From positions 967,718 through 1,031,717 of the forward strand of contig OX442433.1 in the NCBI GenBank assembly GCA_949361645.1: a DNA stretch of 64,000 nucleotides, read 5' to 3'. The stretch comes from Spongilla lacustris (Eukaryota; Porifera; Demospongiae; Spongillida; Spongillidae). The notes beneath the pieces are model-generated. The model was not told the DNA's origin, searched no databases, and worked only from the letters and a program-made list of their open reading frames with translations. The translations under genes were made by a program, and so were the position numbers. Of this stretch, positions 1-12,290 are shown one piece after another (positions within the stretch are counted from its first letter, which is position 1; each line of letters begins with the position of its first letter).

Positions 1-603
1 CATAACAAATAAAAGAAGGGCAATGCTTGCATTGTTTTTTTTTTGTTGTTAATTACAAATTTATTATTGGCAGTCAGATTTACAACTCATGATCATAGAG
101 AACAAAGCGATATAATAAAAGGGTTATTGTCATTTTGCAGAACTGTCTTAGGTGGCATGCTAGATACCTGGAGGTATTGAGCCACTTTTAGTATTGCTAC
201 ATAGGAGCCAACATGTGCAAGAGTGTGGGTTTTGATATTAGTAAAATGTGCAATCATATTGTAAGTTAAAAATATTACTTATTTAGTACACTATAATGTA
301 GCAGAATTTTGAATTATTATTCATTTTGTATATTTTTAATAAGCAGTTGCTCCTTGTTTCCAATAGTAGTATATGTATAAAATTGAACAAAAATTGTAGT
401 ACTTTTGTTGCTTAAGTGGCTGCCAATGTTTAAAATATACCCTTGTGGATCATACTGACATGTAGCAATAGTTCCCTGGTAACCCCTGCAGAGTAGGATA
501 CACATGTGCATAGTATGTGACAATATAGAAGAATACATGGATATGTAACATGGGATCTATTGAATTGTCAATACTTAGCGGTGAATGCTTTGTGCTTTGC
601 TCA

Positions 604-740
604 GGGGCGGATCCAGGATTTCGGGGCAAGAAGGGTACAGTGACAAGCATGGGTAGGACAGGACATGCCTACCCCCAGCAAAGGGGTATGTGGGAGCGCG
701 GTGAGCTCCCCCATCGAGGTCTGCAACTGTCACACTTTAC
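604..740. mobile_element. hAT-like element end/fragment
   Basis: The stretch begins with CAGGGGCGGATCCAGGATTT, a terminus type seen many times in this window. It is followed by GC-rich sequence with short inverted segments around gagctcccccat. The equivalent copy is at 28,898 in the second duplication unit. A reverse-oriented terminus (AATCCTGGATCCGCCCACTG) sits at 6650-6669, and again at 38,096. I could not define target-site duplications. Confidence 0.45.
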
Positions 741-1060
741 AAGTCACAGAACATAGCATAATTGCGTAGAAACATGCTAAAAACAGATAGAATAGTAAAG
801 TTTCTTGCTTCCAGACTTCCCTGTAGTCTTGCTAGCCAGGCCTACTTTGTTATTGAATGACATAATGATTGATATGCGGTACATACAGTTAAATATTCTG
901 ATTGGAATAGTTAAGCTGGGACATTTATAAAAATCACTCCACCTACACATGTACCACCATTGGTAGGATCACTGCACCATTCAGTGGTGTATCCAGTTGT
1001 GTGTATTGCATATTGATAGTTGTACCATAAGAAGTCATGAATTTAAATGTTGCTGGGGAT

Positions 1061-1061
1061 G

Positions 1062-1090
<29 letters not shown>
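1061..1090. repeat. Poly-G tract (30 G)
   Basis: A run of 30 guanines lies in non-coding sequence. In copy 2 the same site is a broken G-rich stretch (29,320-29,343). Similar runs occur at 2498-2521 (C), 17,808-17,822, 17,971-17,996, 20,058-20,076, 48,531-48,552, 48,677-48,700 (C), 49,631-49,662, 51,583-51,606 (C) and 61,380-61,398. Most of these sit at ends of hAT-like repeats. Their lengths may be assembly-limited. Confidence 0.9.
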
Positions 1091-1093
<3 letters not shown>

Positions 1094-1636
1094 CAAATCC
1101 ACCCCTGTCGCTTAACCCTCTTGTTCAAATAGGCTTTCAATGCTATTTGAGACAAAAACCAAGATCCTCAATATTCTTTTCTAGTCACTGCACTGGTCTC
1201 ACTTATCAGGTTCAGGTTTTGAACTATGATTTATTCAAATCATGCTACATGTACGTAAGTACTGTTGCTATCATTTTGGCATGTTTAAAAAACACCTAGA
1301 AAAGTTTCCAATTGTACATGTATGTTTTTATAGGCAACACTTTGTGTTAAACCCTGTGGGTCAATTGTAATTTGTATAGCCATAGCATTGGGGCTTCAGC
1401 GTGTGGGTACAACTGTGGTTTTGTGACCAAGCCATGGACCCATTGTGTTTTGGTATGTGAGTTAGACTATGCAACGAAGTGTCCATTCTTTTATATGGTA
1501 AGTACAAGTTAGTACATGTATGTAGAATGCATACTGTCACATACTTGAAGAAGCCTTTTCAAAAGTTTTAAACTTTTATGTCTTTCTCCAAGTTTTCTAT
1601 TTGGTTAATGAATTAATGGATTAATGCAAACACATC

Positions 1637-4600
1637 GTGGGTGTAGTAAAATCACTGAACAAAATAGACGATCTCCAATTCTTATACAGGGGTGACTTTC
1701 CTGTGATATTTGGAAAGCAGGATAGCACTTTGAATGTGTTCAAGTTGCTTGAGACTGCATGTTTGCACTTGGCTGTGGTATCATTAAAAATGAGGACGTT
1801 GGAAGCAAAAGGCAGATTATCATATCATCTTGTGTACAAGAGGATGGTCTGGGGTATGTTGTTGGTTCTCTGAGAGGTGACTGTAATTTATTGTCATCTT
1901 TCATTTAATAGTCAGTGTTGCTCTGAAGTGCCACTCAGAGGCTGGTGCAGTGACCAGGAGTAGAGTGGATGAGATATGGAATAAATACCTAGTGCAGGTT
2001 TGTTGGTACACATTCTCAGACTGTTAGTAATGACCAGCTATTGTAGATGGTGAGAGGGCAGGTGTTCACTCCAGAGACCATTGAGGACCTCAGACATGGG
2101 TTGAGCCTGACCAAACTGATGAACATTCCTTCTGCTGCTATGATGAGTTCTGCACAAATGATTGAGTTGTTCTGTGTTGGAAACTCTGTTAGACCTCTAT
2201 CATTCCTTATGTACGTTGGGCTTTTGTCCTATTGGTGCTAGGTCTGTATGGGGTACACCATACATGGCCGTACGCGTGTGGGGGGGTGGGGGGAGGTCAA
2301 TTGGTTTGAACGACCCTGTCCGCAAAACAAGGTCACCGTCACACTTGAAAGTTTCACTTAACAATTTTTTGATTAATCCACCCATACTTGTGTGCATATG
2401 TATATGGGACGAAAATGTATCCGTATACGTACATTTAGTATTGATATAAATGATCACAAGTGTTATTGTATTAAGGTCACCTATGAATAAAATGTGACCC
2501 CCCCCCCCCCCCCCCCCCCCCACTTTCCAAAGGCTGCGTACTCCCATGCCATACATGTAAGCCGACTTGTTTATATTTTATATTGGTATCACCAGTAAGG
2601 CATTTCAAATATTCTATGGCTACTGCAAAATAATAAGGATACTAGGCACTTTCCTACAGCATGTAGGGTTGTGATAAAATTTGGGCTAATTTAACAGTAT
2701 AAATATTATAAGCCTATTCATCTGTTGGCTCTATGACATGAAGCTACAACCCCTTAAAAGCTGGTTTTTTAAATGAACATATCTATAAACATTTCCGCTT
2801 ACTTTTATCTACATGTAAGGAAAGAAATAAAAGATTTGTTTAGCTTTACAGAGATGTGGCACTCGTTTAACCATTTTTCCATGGGAGGCAGTTAGTGCTC
2901 ACATAGGTCCATAACTTGACAAAATGTGTGCATTTGCTTCGCTTTTCGTTTAGTACACTCGTGACATTGTTTTTTCTTGAAGACTACTCATGCACATTGC
3001 ATCTGAAAGTAACACACTACATGTATCCGTTTATTATAGTTTTAAAACACACACGTATTTGGCATTGTGGTATTTTGACACAAAACGTACCCCGCATTCA
3101 TTGCTAATTAGTATCATTTGTCCATTTCTATCCCATTGTGGTACACCCTGGATCAGTTACAAGCACTTTACCTTTTCCCTCAGGAACTATCTTGATTGCA
3201 TGGCTGAATTCGTAACTAGCAAAGCTGATCTTGCACATTTGATCACAACATTGCGAGCACACTATCATGCTTGGATACTTGATAATCACTCATCCAAGTC
3301 GACAGCTCTGTGCACTGAGGGCACAGTTGCAGGAGCAATACAGGAGGTAAATAACAGTATGTTTTATGAGGTCTATGGTTTGATGGTCTCTAAATAACCA
3401 GGGTATCACATTTGTGGACAAATTGAGAGAGATTCTTCAGAAGCAGCCTGATACATGTATGAATGAAGAGCTATGTAGTTGTGAAGAGTTTGGCTGGCTT
3501 TCAGCACTGCTTGACCTGGTGGATGTGACCAAACCAGGTGCAGCAGAGCATCTGATGAAGTTCTTCAGTAAGGGCAAGAGTCAAGTTCTAAAGGCTCATC
3601 ATACACAAATGACCAAAGATGTATGTACATGTGCTTGTTTGCGGACTGAAGTGCATATTGTAGAATACCTTTTGTTTTTAGGTGATTGAGAGAATAAGGC
3701 AATCATTTACACAACTTCCAATCCATCTGTTTTATCCTTTGTACAAGCAAATGCGGATATGGCCTCATGAGGTTAGTGTGCTATTTATATGTTCATTTCT
3801 AATACAGATACATAGGACAATAGACAGTTTTCTTATTAAGCAGTTCACAGACCACATTTTGCTTAGTACCTCATAATCAACATTAATTTTTGTGTTGATA
3901 TTAAATTATAGACAATAAGCTACTGACTGTTTAAAAATCCTCAGTGTAGGGGACAAAATCAATGTTTTAGGCAAGCACCTGCATGTACATGATGCATAAC
4001 ATTTGTGTTCAAACCAAATGAAGAACAAAGCAATGATGTGTAAGGGAAAACAGGATTTCAAAGAATATAATTGCAGGCATAGGTATGATAAATCACGCCA
4101 ATCATGTAGCTGCACACACAAACAAACAGGCTGCTGAATGACAAAATGCACCTCCTAGTAATTCTGCATTATATCTAATGGAGTGCACATGCATGATATC
4201 ATCATGAAGTGTGCTGACCACAACACAAAACTACACTGGATAGCTGGGAATAATTACTATTTGTACTTGAAACTCTTCCTATCCTACTGCAACAAACCTT
4301 TCTTGGCTTGTACCCCACTGCCAGCTGGGTGAATGTAATATAAGATATCAGTAGTACTTCAATAATTATGCTAAGCTACAAGGCATAATGATCATGGAGT
4401 TGTTCGGGCAAATATTCCTCATTGGTAAGAATCACTTTCTTTTATTGCAACCATATTGAGTACTTTAGGCCACTGAATTGGGCTACTGATGTAAACATTA
4501 TTGTTGCTGCAGGGTAAAATCTTGTTCATGCAAACACCATGTGCTTGATCAGGTTGGCCAGACTGTACTCCCATCAACTCCTGAATCATCTGTATCAATA

Positions 4601-7600
4601 TTCCTATTGGAAAGCAGATAATGACGTGAAAAGCTATCACAACTTTCTGCATGTGAATCTGATTAATGGCAAACTCATTGCTGTTTCCATGTGTTGTCAA
4701 CCTCCTTTTAGAAAATTGTCTTTACTATTTCCATAGATGGCAAATGGGTACCATTGAGTGGGTCTATTCTATCAGTTGTATTCAATGCCAGCAAGGCAGC
4801 ATGAAGTTCCGTCAATCACAAAGTTCAAGAGATCGACGAAACTTTATGATCTTGCTTGCAGTGGCTCACTATCGTGTAGCAATTCAGAGCCGGTGGTAGG
4901 TCTCAAATTTAACCCAGGCAAGAGGAGGGGTGCTAAGTAGGGGAGGCCTCCCTGCGAGGTGTGGAAGCTTTTGAAGAGTATATGGTGATTGATATATGAA
5001 ACCTCAGTTTTTTTTTTTAAATAGCACATATATCTTTGCACAGCACATATATATATATATATAATTATAATTATAATTATATATATAGCACATATATCTT
5101 TGCAATATCACCACATAATCGGGTATCCTTGTATGGATGAGGGCAGTGAGTTATAATAGTACCACCCCCTTCCCCACTCATAGGTGCACATGTTACTACA
5201 CAAGTTACGAAAGCTGGTTCAATCAAATTTGCAATCTATTCTCAGATGCTAAATTTGCTATGGCTTTGAGATTCAGATCATCTGTACGTTCCTTGTGCAC
5301 ATACATGTACATGTAGAAGCATGAGATAGTTTAACCTATCTTGTCGCATGGTGGAATGTAGGTTGGTTTACTCTCCCCAATGCACTAAATGACTGTTCAT
5401 TAGTTGCCGGCATGATGAGTATCTGTTTCAGAAAACTTCTGATACCAATGATTTCTTTGCAAGGTTTCCACATTATTATTCAACAATGCCAAAAATGTTG
5501 GGTGATATTCTAATTGCTAAATGTAGGTATATAATATAATGAATCAGTATGTTACAGTAAGGTTTGGTAGAATCCTAGAACTAACAGTCCCGAAAATTTG
5601 CAAATGAAGAAACCTATTTGCAAATGTAGGACTGTTAGTTCTAGGATCCTACCAAACCTCATACTGTAACATACTGTACCTTGTTCCTTGCTTTTTGCAC
5701 CACCAATCCTACGTCCCACCAATCACTTTCCGGCTCGAATCTCGATTAGAGAAGGTTTTGATTTACTTGTTCCCCTAATTTTTTCTTCTCCACCAGGAGT
5801 ATTAAAATAGCGTCAAACCTGACAGCACATCAATATTTCCTAGCTTGTTCCCTAAAGCTTGGACTCGGTGTATTCGTTGCAATTTATAGCACGCTCTTAT
5901 TGGTATCGGGTGCTACGATGGGTGAGAGCTGAGTATAGCCCAGCTTTTATTGTTCTTCGGATATCTAAGTTCTCTTTGGCTTGGTCAGAATTAGAACCAC
6001 CTGTTGTTTACACGCAGTAGTCGGCTGGCCCTACTACTGCATTTGGTCGGGTAGTAGGGTGACAAACCTATACCAAGATTTGTTCTGCTGCAGCGGGGAG
6101 TGCAGTCCAATCGAATTGCAGTGGGATGGGTATTCCTAGTCCTACACATATTATTATTATTACCAAGTACATATATACACTATATTCACAACTATATTGC
6201 ATAACAAATCTTGGTACACGTACAGGCTTGTCCACGGTAGTCTGCTCTCATCTGGACATCCCTACGCCCAGAAATTTTAAAATCGTTGCGAAGCCCCATA
6301 GACTGCCCATAGTAACGAACTGGTGATCAGTTAATTATAATAATTTTGAAAACTTATCTTATGTGTGAACGGGTGGTGCAGTTATAGATCACTTCTGTTC
6401 AAAACCAGGGTTTTCATTGGCTCGTAGTTTCAATTTTAACATATCAGTGTATATTCACCAGCATGTCTTCTTTTGCTGCATGGTAGGAGTAACAATTATA
6501 ATTAGCTATTTGTAGGTATTTTGTCTTGGCTGCGGCTGTATTTCTGGAGTCACAGTTATCCAAACTGATGCAGTTACTGATGGTTATTCCTAAAAAGACA
6601 TTATTGGATGTTAAGTATACAGATAGCACTCTATAACTCCCTTTCCTGAAATCCTGGATCCGCCCACTGAAACACATTACACCCAAAGATAATACTGACA
6701 AGACGGCTAGATGCCCAACAGGCAACTATACACACTACTGAGAGCCTGGGTGATCACAATAAGGTTACTCCAAGTTCATTTGGAGGTTAAAGTGTATTGC
6801 AAGGGATGATGACCATTATACATAATACATAGCATAATTGATAGCCATTGGAGTTATCATGCACAGATTGATAAAAGTTGCATTCTCCATGCAGTTTGTA
6901 AAAGATTACCTAAAGGTTTATAAGGTACCACTGGGGGTAAAGATGTGTGATGGTACTTGGAATGTATTCATTGGTGAAGTCATCAACAGGTAAGGTAATA
7001 TTACATGCATGTGTATAAATTCTAACCTTGTGAACTAATTTTCATGCAGGCATTCAGGAGCTCATAGCCATCGGTTTCTGCTTGATTTTGTTAAGACAGT
7101 AGGGGACCTTTATGTCATAGATGGACGATCTCAGGACTTCATCTTAGACCTTTTGGGTATAAATGTTCCCAAGTTATTTGCTCTACCAGAGGACACTGAT
7201 AAGGGTCATCCTGTGGCTGTGGAGGTCCAGAGTGAGTTCTCAGCCTTCATACAAAGCTACATCCATCATAATGCACTGAAGATTGGCTTGCTTCAGAAAA
7301 TGGATATGATTTTGGTATGTATCTGAACTTGCAGGTATGGCTTGTTCTATTGCTTCTCTCCCTACAGGTTAACATATCTGAGCAGCCTAACGAATTCCAG
7401 GAGCTTATTCTGACTGTTCTTCAAAAGGTAGGAATGTGGAGGTTCACTTGATCTGTTTACACACTCACACTCATACCTGACATCAATACCATCAATTTTG
7501 GGCATGGAATTATGTGTGACATTCTTTTCAAGCACATAATTTAGATCTGGGAATTGATGATGGTGCAAAATGCACAGTAAAGTATAGGATGTGAACATTT

Positions 7601-10600
7601 TATACGATTTATAACATCAACTCACTACTATAGAGCATAGCGGTTATGAGCTGCAACAAAGACCATACAGTAGTAATGCTAAACATTCGTAGAAATGTAA
7701 ATAAAGCTTATTCATTAGCAATTGATTCTGCTTAGAAGTCATGTAAATTTTGAAGTGTACACAGGTTCTCACTAATTTCCAATGAATGTGTTTTATTCTT
7801 ACTATAATTGTCAATGAGCCACTACTGTACAAAATATTTCGATTGACAAAATCAATTTGAAATAACCCACACATGACATGTATCTGTCCACAGGAGGTCA
7901 TCCCTGTGCTAAGGACATTTCAGAGTTTCGAGGGCCCAGCTCAACATGTGCTGACCATAGCTAGTACCAGACTTCAAAAAGACATATCTTGGATTCAGGC
8001 TCCGAATCCGCAACAAAAATTTTGTTGGGGAATTGTGGCTACCTGTTGTTCAAAGATCTCTAGTAATATTGTAACTGATAACTTTGATTGGATCCATTCC
8101 TATGACAACATCATATCACAGCTTGGTCAGATTTATGCCTCCTATTGCAATGGAAAGAAGCTTCCAGAGAGTGAGAGGGTCCTAGCTGACACTCTTCCCC
8201 AGGACATAGCCCGTCTCCCCAGTGATGATGTTCACAAATATTTTGAATGGGTGAGGAGCCTTCAAAAGGTACTACTTGACTGGCAGAGGAAGATAACTGA
8301 GAATGATTGCAATTATGATGACATCATGATGTATGCTTTTTACCAAGCCAAACTGTTCCAAATAGGTCAGTTGGTTTGCTGTGGGTCAGCTATCATTGAT
8401 TTAAAAGATATTAAATCATCAATGAAATACTATCTTGTACTGTTTGAAAAAATCAATGCACACTTCATTAAATATATCCCAGGCAATCTAGATGCAAAGT
8501 ACTGTATCTTACCTCAAATTCTTCATCAATATGGAGTTTTATTTCCTTCCAAGTTCACAAAACATTTGCTGTTGCCAGGAGAAAACATTTCCACATCAGG
8601 AGAGTCGCTGTTAGTAAATCCAATTACCCCTAGTACAAATGACACATTTCAACCTCCAGGTCAGAATGCGTCTCTTCGGGCAACACAGGGACTCACTGTG
8701 AAGGAACTTGTTGTACTGGGCGAACAGCTTGACCAATTTGTTAAACCTATTCTGGAACACATGCATATGTTGGTTTTTTTTAGCCTTCATCAAAGTGCCA
8801 TCTTCAATAATTACCTCCTTCTTCAACTGAGGAAAGAGTTCTCTGTCAAAAAGGCAGCCCCATCTCTCCATCCCTCAATGATGCCCAGCCTTAGTCTTTC
8901 AGCTCTTCAAATGTTGGGCAAGGAGAGGGAGGAGGGGCCCAAAGAGGAGGGTGTGTCCCTTCAAATCCTTGCAAAGGCTCTGAATACTACCAAGGCTCTT
9001 CTTGTCAAACTGAACCAAGGGACAGCAAAGTACTCTGAGATCATAGCTGAAGATGGAGAGCTGAAACTGGAGAATATTAACATTGAGGCCGAATTCAATA
9101 CATTTACAGCTTTTTTTGCCACGGTAGAGCTAGCACCTCAGGTGAATAGCCACGATGGGCTGAAGGGTATCTTAAGTATGCTAGAACTGTTCCAGTACAC
9201 TTCTCTCCATATTCCAACCATCCATGGTGTCTGTGAGCAGTATAAACTGGAGGGTTGTTTGAAGGACCCCAGTTTGAAGGAGCTGGTGATGTTGGCTGAA
9301 GAAGTGGAGAGGAGTAGGGCTAACCTGATACCACTGGAGGCAGTAGAAAAGATGCATAATGCAAAAAGATCATTATATATTAAAACATTAGGGCCATATC
9401 ACAGCCTTGGCTTATTTGCAGCTGTAGCTAACAGTGCAGCATTTTTTCAGTTTGTCAGGGACATGACGTTTGATAGTGAAGATGGTCAGGCAGTGTTTGA
9501 TCTGCAGTACCAGCTGATCACAGCCCAGCTTCAGCATGAGGAGTACAATGAGAATGTCCTCAATCACCTCTATGCAGCATACAAGTTCATCTTACCATTT
9601 ATGGATACCAAACAAAACTTCAGCTCACTGATGTCCAAGGTGACCAGCCTTGATGTCTCTGGTGGACTAAAGCAGCTGGAAACTGTCAACTCTAACATCA
9701 CTCTCATTCGCCTATGGTTCTACAGAGTTGAGGTTAGCAAATGTGTTCAATCATAGTACCACGTGCATGTTTTGTCCACTGAACTGTCAAGAATGTCTAT
9801 GTGACAATCATCACTATAGTGTTGGTATATGTCATAAGACTGATGATTTGCACTGAGAATGGCAATTTTGAGGCCATTAAGAATAAACACCATTCCTTGG
9901 CATACAATTAAATGAAATGCCAGATTCGCTGTAGCTTGATGATAATAGTAGAATAGTGATTATTATTCAAATCACCATGACTGATATATTATACGTCAGC
10001 TTTCAGATCAGTACCTCAGCACGTTATCACACAGAATAAGGATATGTGATGGTAAATGGAAGGATTCAATCAGTGAAGTTGTCAGCAGGTATGTTAATAT
10101 AGTCACACTATTGTGTGTTGTACACTAGTATTCAAACAGGATGCCAGGAGCCCACAACCATCGTTTCATTTTCAATTTTATGAAGACAGTAGGGGACCAT
10201 TATGTCCAGGATGGATGTCCTCATGACTTCATCCTAGACCTTTTGTGTATAAATGTTCCCAAGTTATTTGGTCTACCAGAGGACACTGATGAGAGCCATC
10301 CTGTGGCTGTGGAGGTCCAGAGTGAGTTCTCAGCCTTCATACAAAGCTACATCCATCGTAATGCACTGAACCACTTTTTATTTGTTCAAGTATCGGTATG
10401 TATGTGACCTCACCACCATGTCTAAAAGTATATTTTTTCTCATCTTGGCACATAGTCTATCATTCCTGGACAACCTAATGAGTTTCAGCAACTCATTTTG
10501 AATGTTATCCAAAAGGGTAAGTCATAAGAGGTATGCTGTGTGTGTGTTGTGTGTGTGTGTGTTGTGTGTGTTGTGTGTGTGTTGTGTGTATGTGAGTGTG

Positions 10601-12290
10601 TGTGTGCTATTTTGGTCCAAAAGGTGAGCTAAGCCTAATGCCATTTTGGAATCCATGAAGTGATGCATGTGAATGTCAAACCATTCAGGGTATATACAAA
10701 GGAATTGGATATGTTGATGTACAATCTTTTGTGCAGAAAGTGAGCTCGGCAGAAAGCATAGTTATTATAATTTTCCCATGTGGTGATAAGTAAACAGAGG
10801 CTAATGCAAATGCATATTAAAAATATGTAGTTATGTAAGGCTCTAAGAAATTTAAAACCTATATATGACAGACTTTTAAACATGAAACATATTTATTTCT
10901 ATTCTGTTCATTTCTGAACCGTTTAAAATTCACCCTTAATTAGGCATATACATGTAGTGATATATTTTGCTGTAACAGATTAAGATTGACTGCACAACTG
11001 AGATGTGTTGGTTCAGTTTTAAAGATCCTTTGTGGTTAGCAATGGATACATGTATCATAAATAGCCACATTGTTTACAAAAAAAATTTGTGTACATGTTG
11101 GATAATCCTTGTATGCTACTTAAGGGTGCAAATTTAACAGCTCTATATTTTCCTATGCTCCAACACAACTGGATGGTTAATATGTTTTATGCACAATCAC
11201 TTTGCATTGTGTAGTAATGAACAATGAGACAAATATTTTGAAAAAAGAATTAAATGAAGTACAACAGAAAATGGATGAAGAGATTAAAGTAAACCGACAA
11301 TGCAAACAGGAGCTGGACCTTGTAAGGAAGGAACTAGATGAGACAAAGAGAGAACGAGATCAAGCAAAGATGGAACAATATCAGACTAAAAGAGAACGAG
11401 ATCAGGCAATAGAAGAACGAGATGCGGCTATAACAAAACTGGATGAGCTAAGCAAAGAACACTCCAAGTGTATGGACCACTGGAAAGTGCCACACCATCA
11501 TGTAACATTGCTGGAGAAGTCACTAGGAGGAGGAGCCTGGGGGTATGTTAAGGAAGGAAAGTTCAGAGGGCAACTGGTGGCTGTCAAGTGCATTCATGAG
11601 GCCATCGTTGCCCAACATACAGTCAGGCGAGTACATCGTGAGATCTGTACCTTGTCCCAAGTACGCCATCCCAACCTTGTGCTGTTTATAGCAGCTGTGC
11701 TGGATGACCAGGGAGGACCCATGATCATCACTGAACTGTTGGACACCACACTGAGGAAGGCCTATGAGGACAGCCTCCTTAACATGGCCCAGTGCATGGA
11801 CATATTTAGTGATGTTGCCTGTGCCCTCTGCTACCTCCATGAGCTAGAAGCCCCCATCATCCACAGAGATGTCAGCTCAGCCAATGTTCTCTTGCAGGCT
11901 CTAGCCAAAGGCAGGTGGAAAGGAAAATTATCAGACTTTGGATCTGCCAATTGGGCCAAGGAAGCTATCACCTTAGGGGAGGGTGCCATAGTGTACACTG
12001 CCCCAGAGGCGTACCCTATTCCCCCGTCTTCCCTTCGCAAAGCACCACCACCACCACCCCAGACCACCAAGATTGATGTGTACAGCTATGGGATATTGTT
12101 GTGTGAGGTCACACTGGGGGAGTTCCCCAATCCTGACCATCTTCATGGGATAAAGGAGAAGATGAAGACCAAACATGTCCTCCTCCATTCCCTGATGGAG
12201 AGGTGTATCAATGATGACCCTGCCCTACGACCATCAATGGCTGTTGTTATTAAGGAGTTAGATAAGGTTAAGTCATCTCTCACTGTTTGA
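1637..12290 (+). CDS. RNF213-like arm fused to coiled coil and TKL kinase (copy 1)
   Basis: I reconstruct 14 exons with canonical GT-AG sites and matching phases: 1637-1853, 1912-1997, 2047-2210, 3184-3346, 3402-3620, 3682-3771, 6895-6989, 7050-7314, 7368-7427, 7894-9732, 10000-10088, 10140-10395, 10456-10516 and 11215-12290. The chain stays open from the first listed exon to the stop, about 1,550 residues. The N-terminal part resembles the helical arm of RNF213, clearest at the end of the 613-codon exon (LITAQLQHEEYNENVLNHL, then SLDVSGGLKQLETVN). I see no AAA+ Walker motifs and no RING. The C-terminus is a coiled coil plus protein kinase. A roughly 140-residue module occurs twice, before and after the long exon. 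The start is uncertain: the codon aligned with the ATG of copy 2 is GTG here, with a stop five codons upstream. The RNF213 assignment is from memory of the family. The fusion is inferred from splice phase; two adjacent genes remain possible. Confidence 0.6.
5046..5090. repeat. AT-rich palindrome with flanking direct repeat
   Basis: An alternating AT run flanks three ATTATA units and forms a near-perfect palindrome. It is bounded on both sides by copies of AGCACATATATCTTTGCA. Copy 2 has only one such unit (near 33,280) and lacks the palindrome, so it is an expansion private to copy 1. Confidence 0.8.
5547..5692. mobile_element. Hairpin MITE, 5' truncated (copy 1)
   Basis: Inverted arms beginning GGTTTGGTAGAATCCTAGAA and ending with its complement (CTAGGATCCTACCAAACC) surround a short spacer of two ATTTGCAAAT-like blocks. 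The copy-2 equivalent (34,508-34,760) has much longer arms. The copy-1 left arm is therefore shortened by deletion. Confidence 0.8.
7894..9732 (+). CDS. 613-codon RNF213-like helical exon (copy 1)
   Basis: This is a single exon of 1,839 nt. It is preceded by TCTGTCCACAG and followed by the donor GTTAGC, both in phase 0. The in-frame ATG at 7873 lies inside the acceptor region and is probably not a start. The product is predicted to be alpha-helical and leucine-rich, without signal peptide, membrane segment or catalytic motif that I recognise. Its last 120 residues are the best match to RNF213 of invertebrates, including a stretch around AAVANSAAFFQFVRDM. Before it come exons of the repeated module (HSHRF, FILDLLG, LPEDTDK). 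After it comes the second copy of that module. Confidence 0.65.
10537..10610. repeat. GT-rich microsatellite in the last intron (copy 1)
   Basis: Interrupted (GT)n/TTGTGTG repeats begin shortly after the donor of the exon ending at 10,516. The same intron in copy 2 has a longer version (41,891-42,012). Confidence 0.92.
11215..12290 (+). CDS. Coiled-coil plus TKL protein kinase exon (K1)
   Basis: The exon encodes a protein kinase that transfers phosphate from ATP to protein Ser/Thr or Tyr; the sequence looks tyrosine-kinase-like. Counting from the ATG at 11,217 (357 residues), residues 1-85 are a charged coiled coil with KRERDQ repeats. The kinase then shows a glycine loop GGGAWGYV (104-111), VAVK with the ATP lysine at 124, the helix-C glutamate at 142, the catalytic HRDVSSANV (216-224), SDFG (239-242), TAPE (261-264), DVYSYG (287-292) and the RPS arginine at 338. 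All catalytic residues are present. A proline-rich insert (277-281) lies between APE and DVYSYG. The acceptor TGTGTAG fits in phase to the upstream exon ending at 10,516, so it can be the last exon of the RNF213-like gene. It could also start independently at 11,217. Confidence 0.92.

Larger units (their letters stand above)
3772..6894 (+). other. Long intron/non-coding stretch of copy 1
   Basis: The exon ending at 3771 and the exon starting at 6895 are both phase 0 and can be spliced directly. Within this intron a possible exon around 4735-4916 ends at a donor-like GTAAGAGG in copy 2 (33,166). Its frame is not kept between the copies because of a 4-nt length difference near 4756, so I do not include it. 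The intron also holds an AT-rich palindrome (5046-5090), a hairpin element (5547-5692) and a hAT-like terminus (6650). No other gene is evident. Confidence 0.55.

Noticed and set aside
4419..4940. Possible exons on either strand around 4419-4940 and 32,685-33,258
   Set aside because: Open frames exist in both copies, but the likely plus-strand frame shifts between copies and the exons on either side splice in phase without it. Coding status is unresolved, so it is not annotated.
7873..7893. ATG at 7873 as the start of a 627-codon gene
   Set aside because: The ATG lies in the polypyrimidine/acceptor region TCTGTCCACAG. The exon starts at 7894 in phase with the upstream exon.
11523..12188. Minus-strand frames opposite the kinase exons (also at 14,711-15,412 and 42,926-43,630)
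   Set aside because: They are shadows of the conserved kinase coding strand and have no splice logic or homology of their own.
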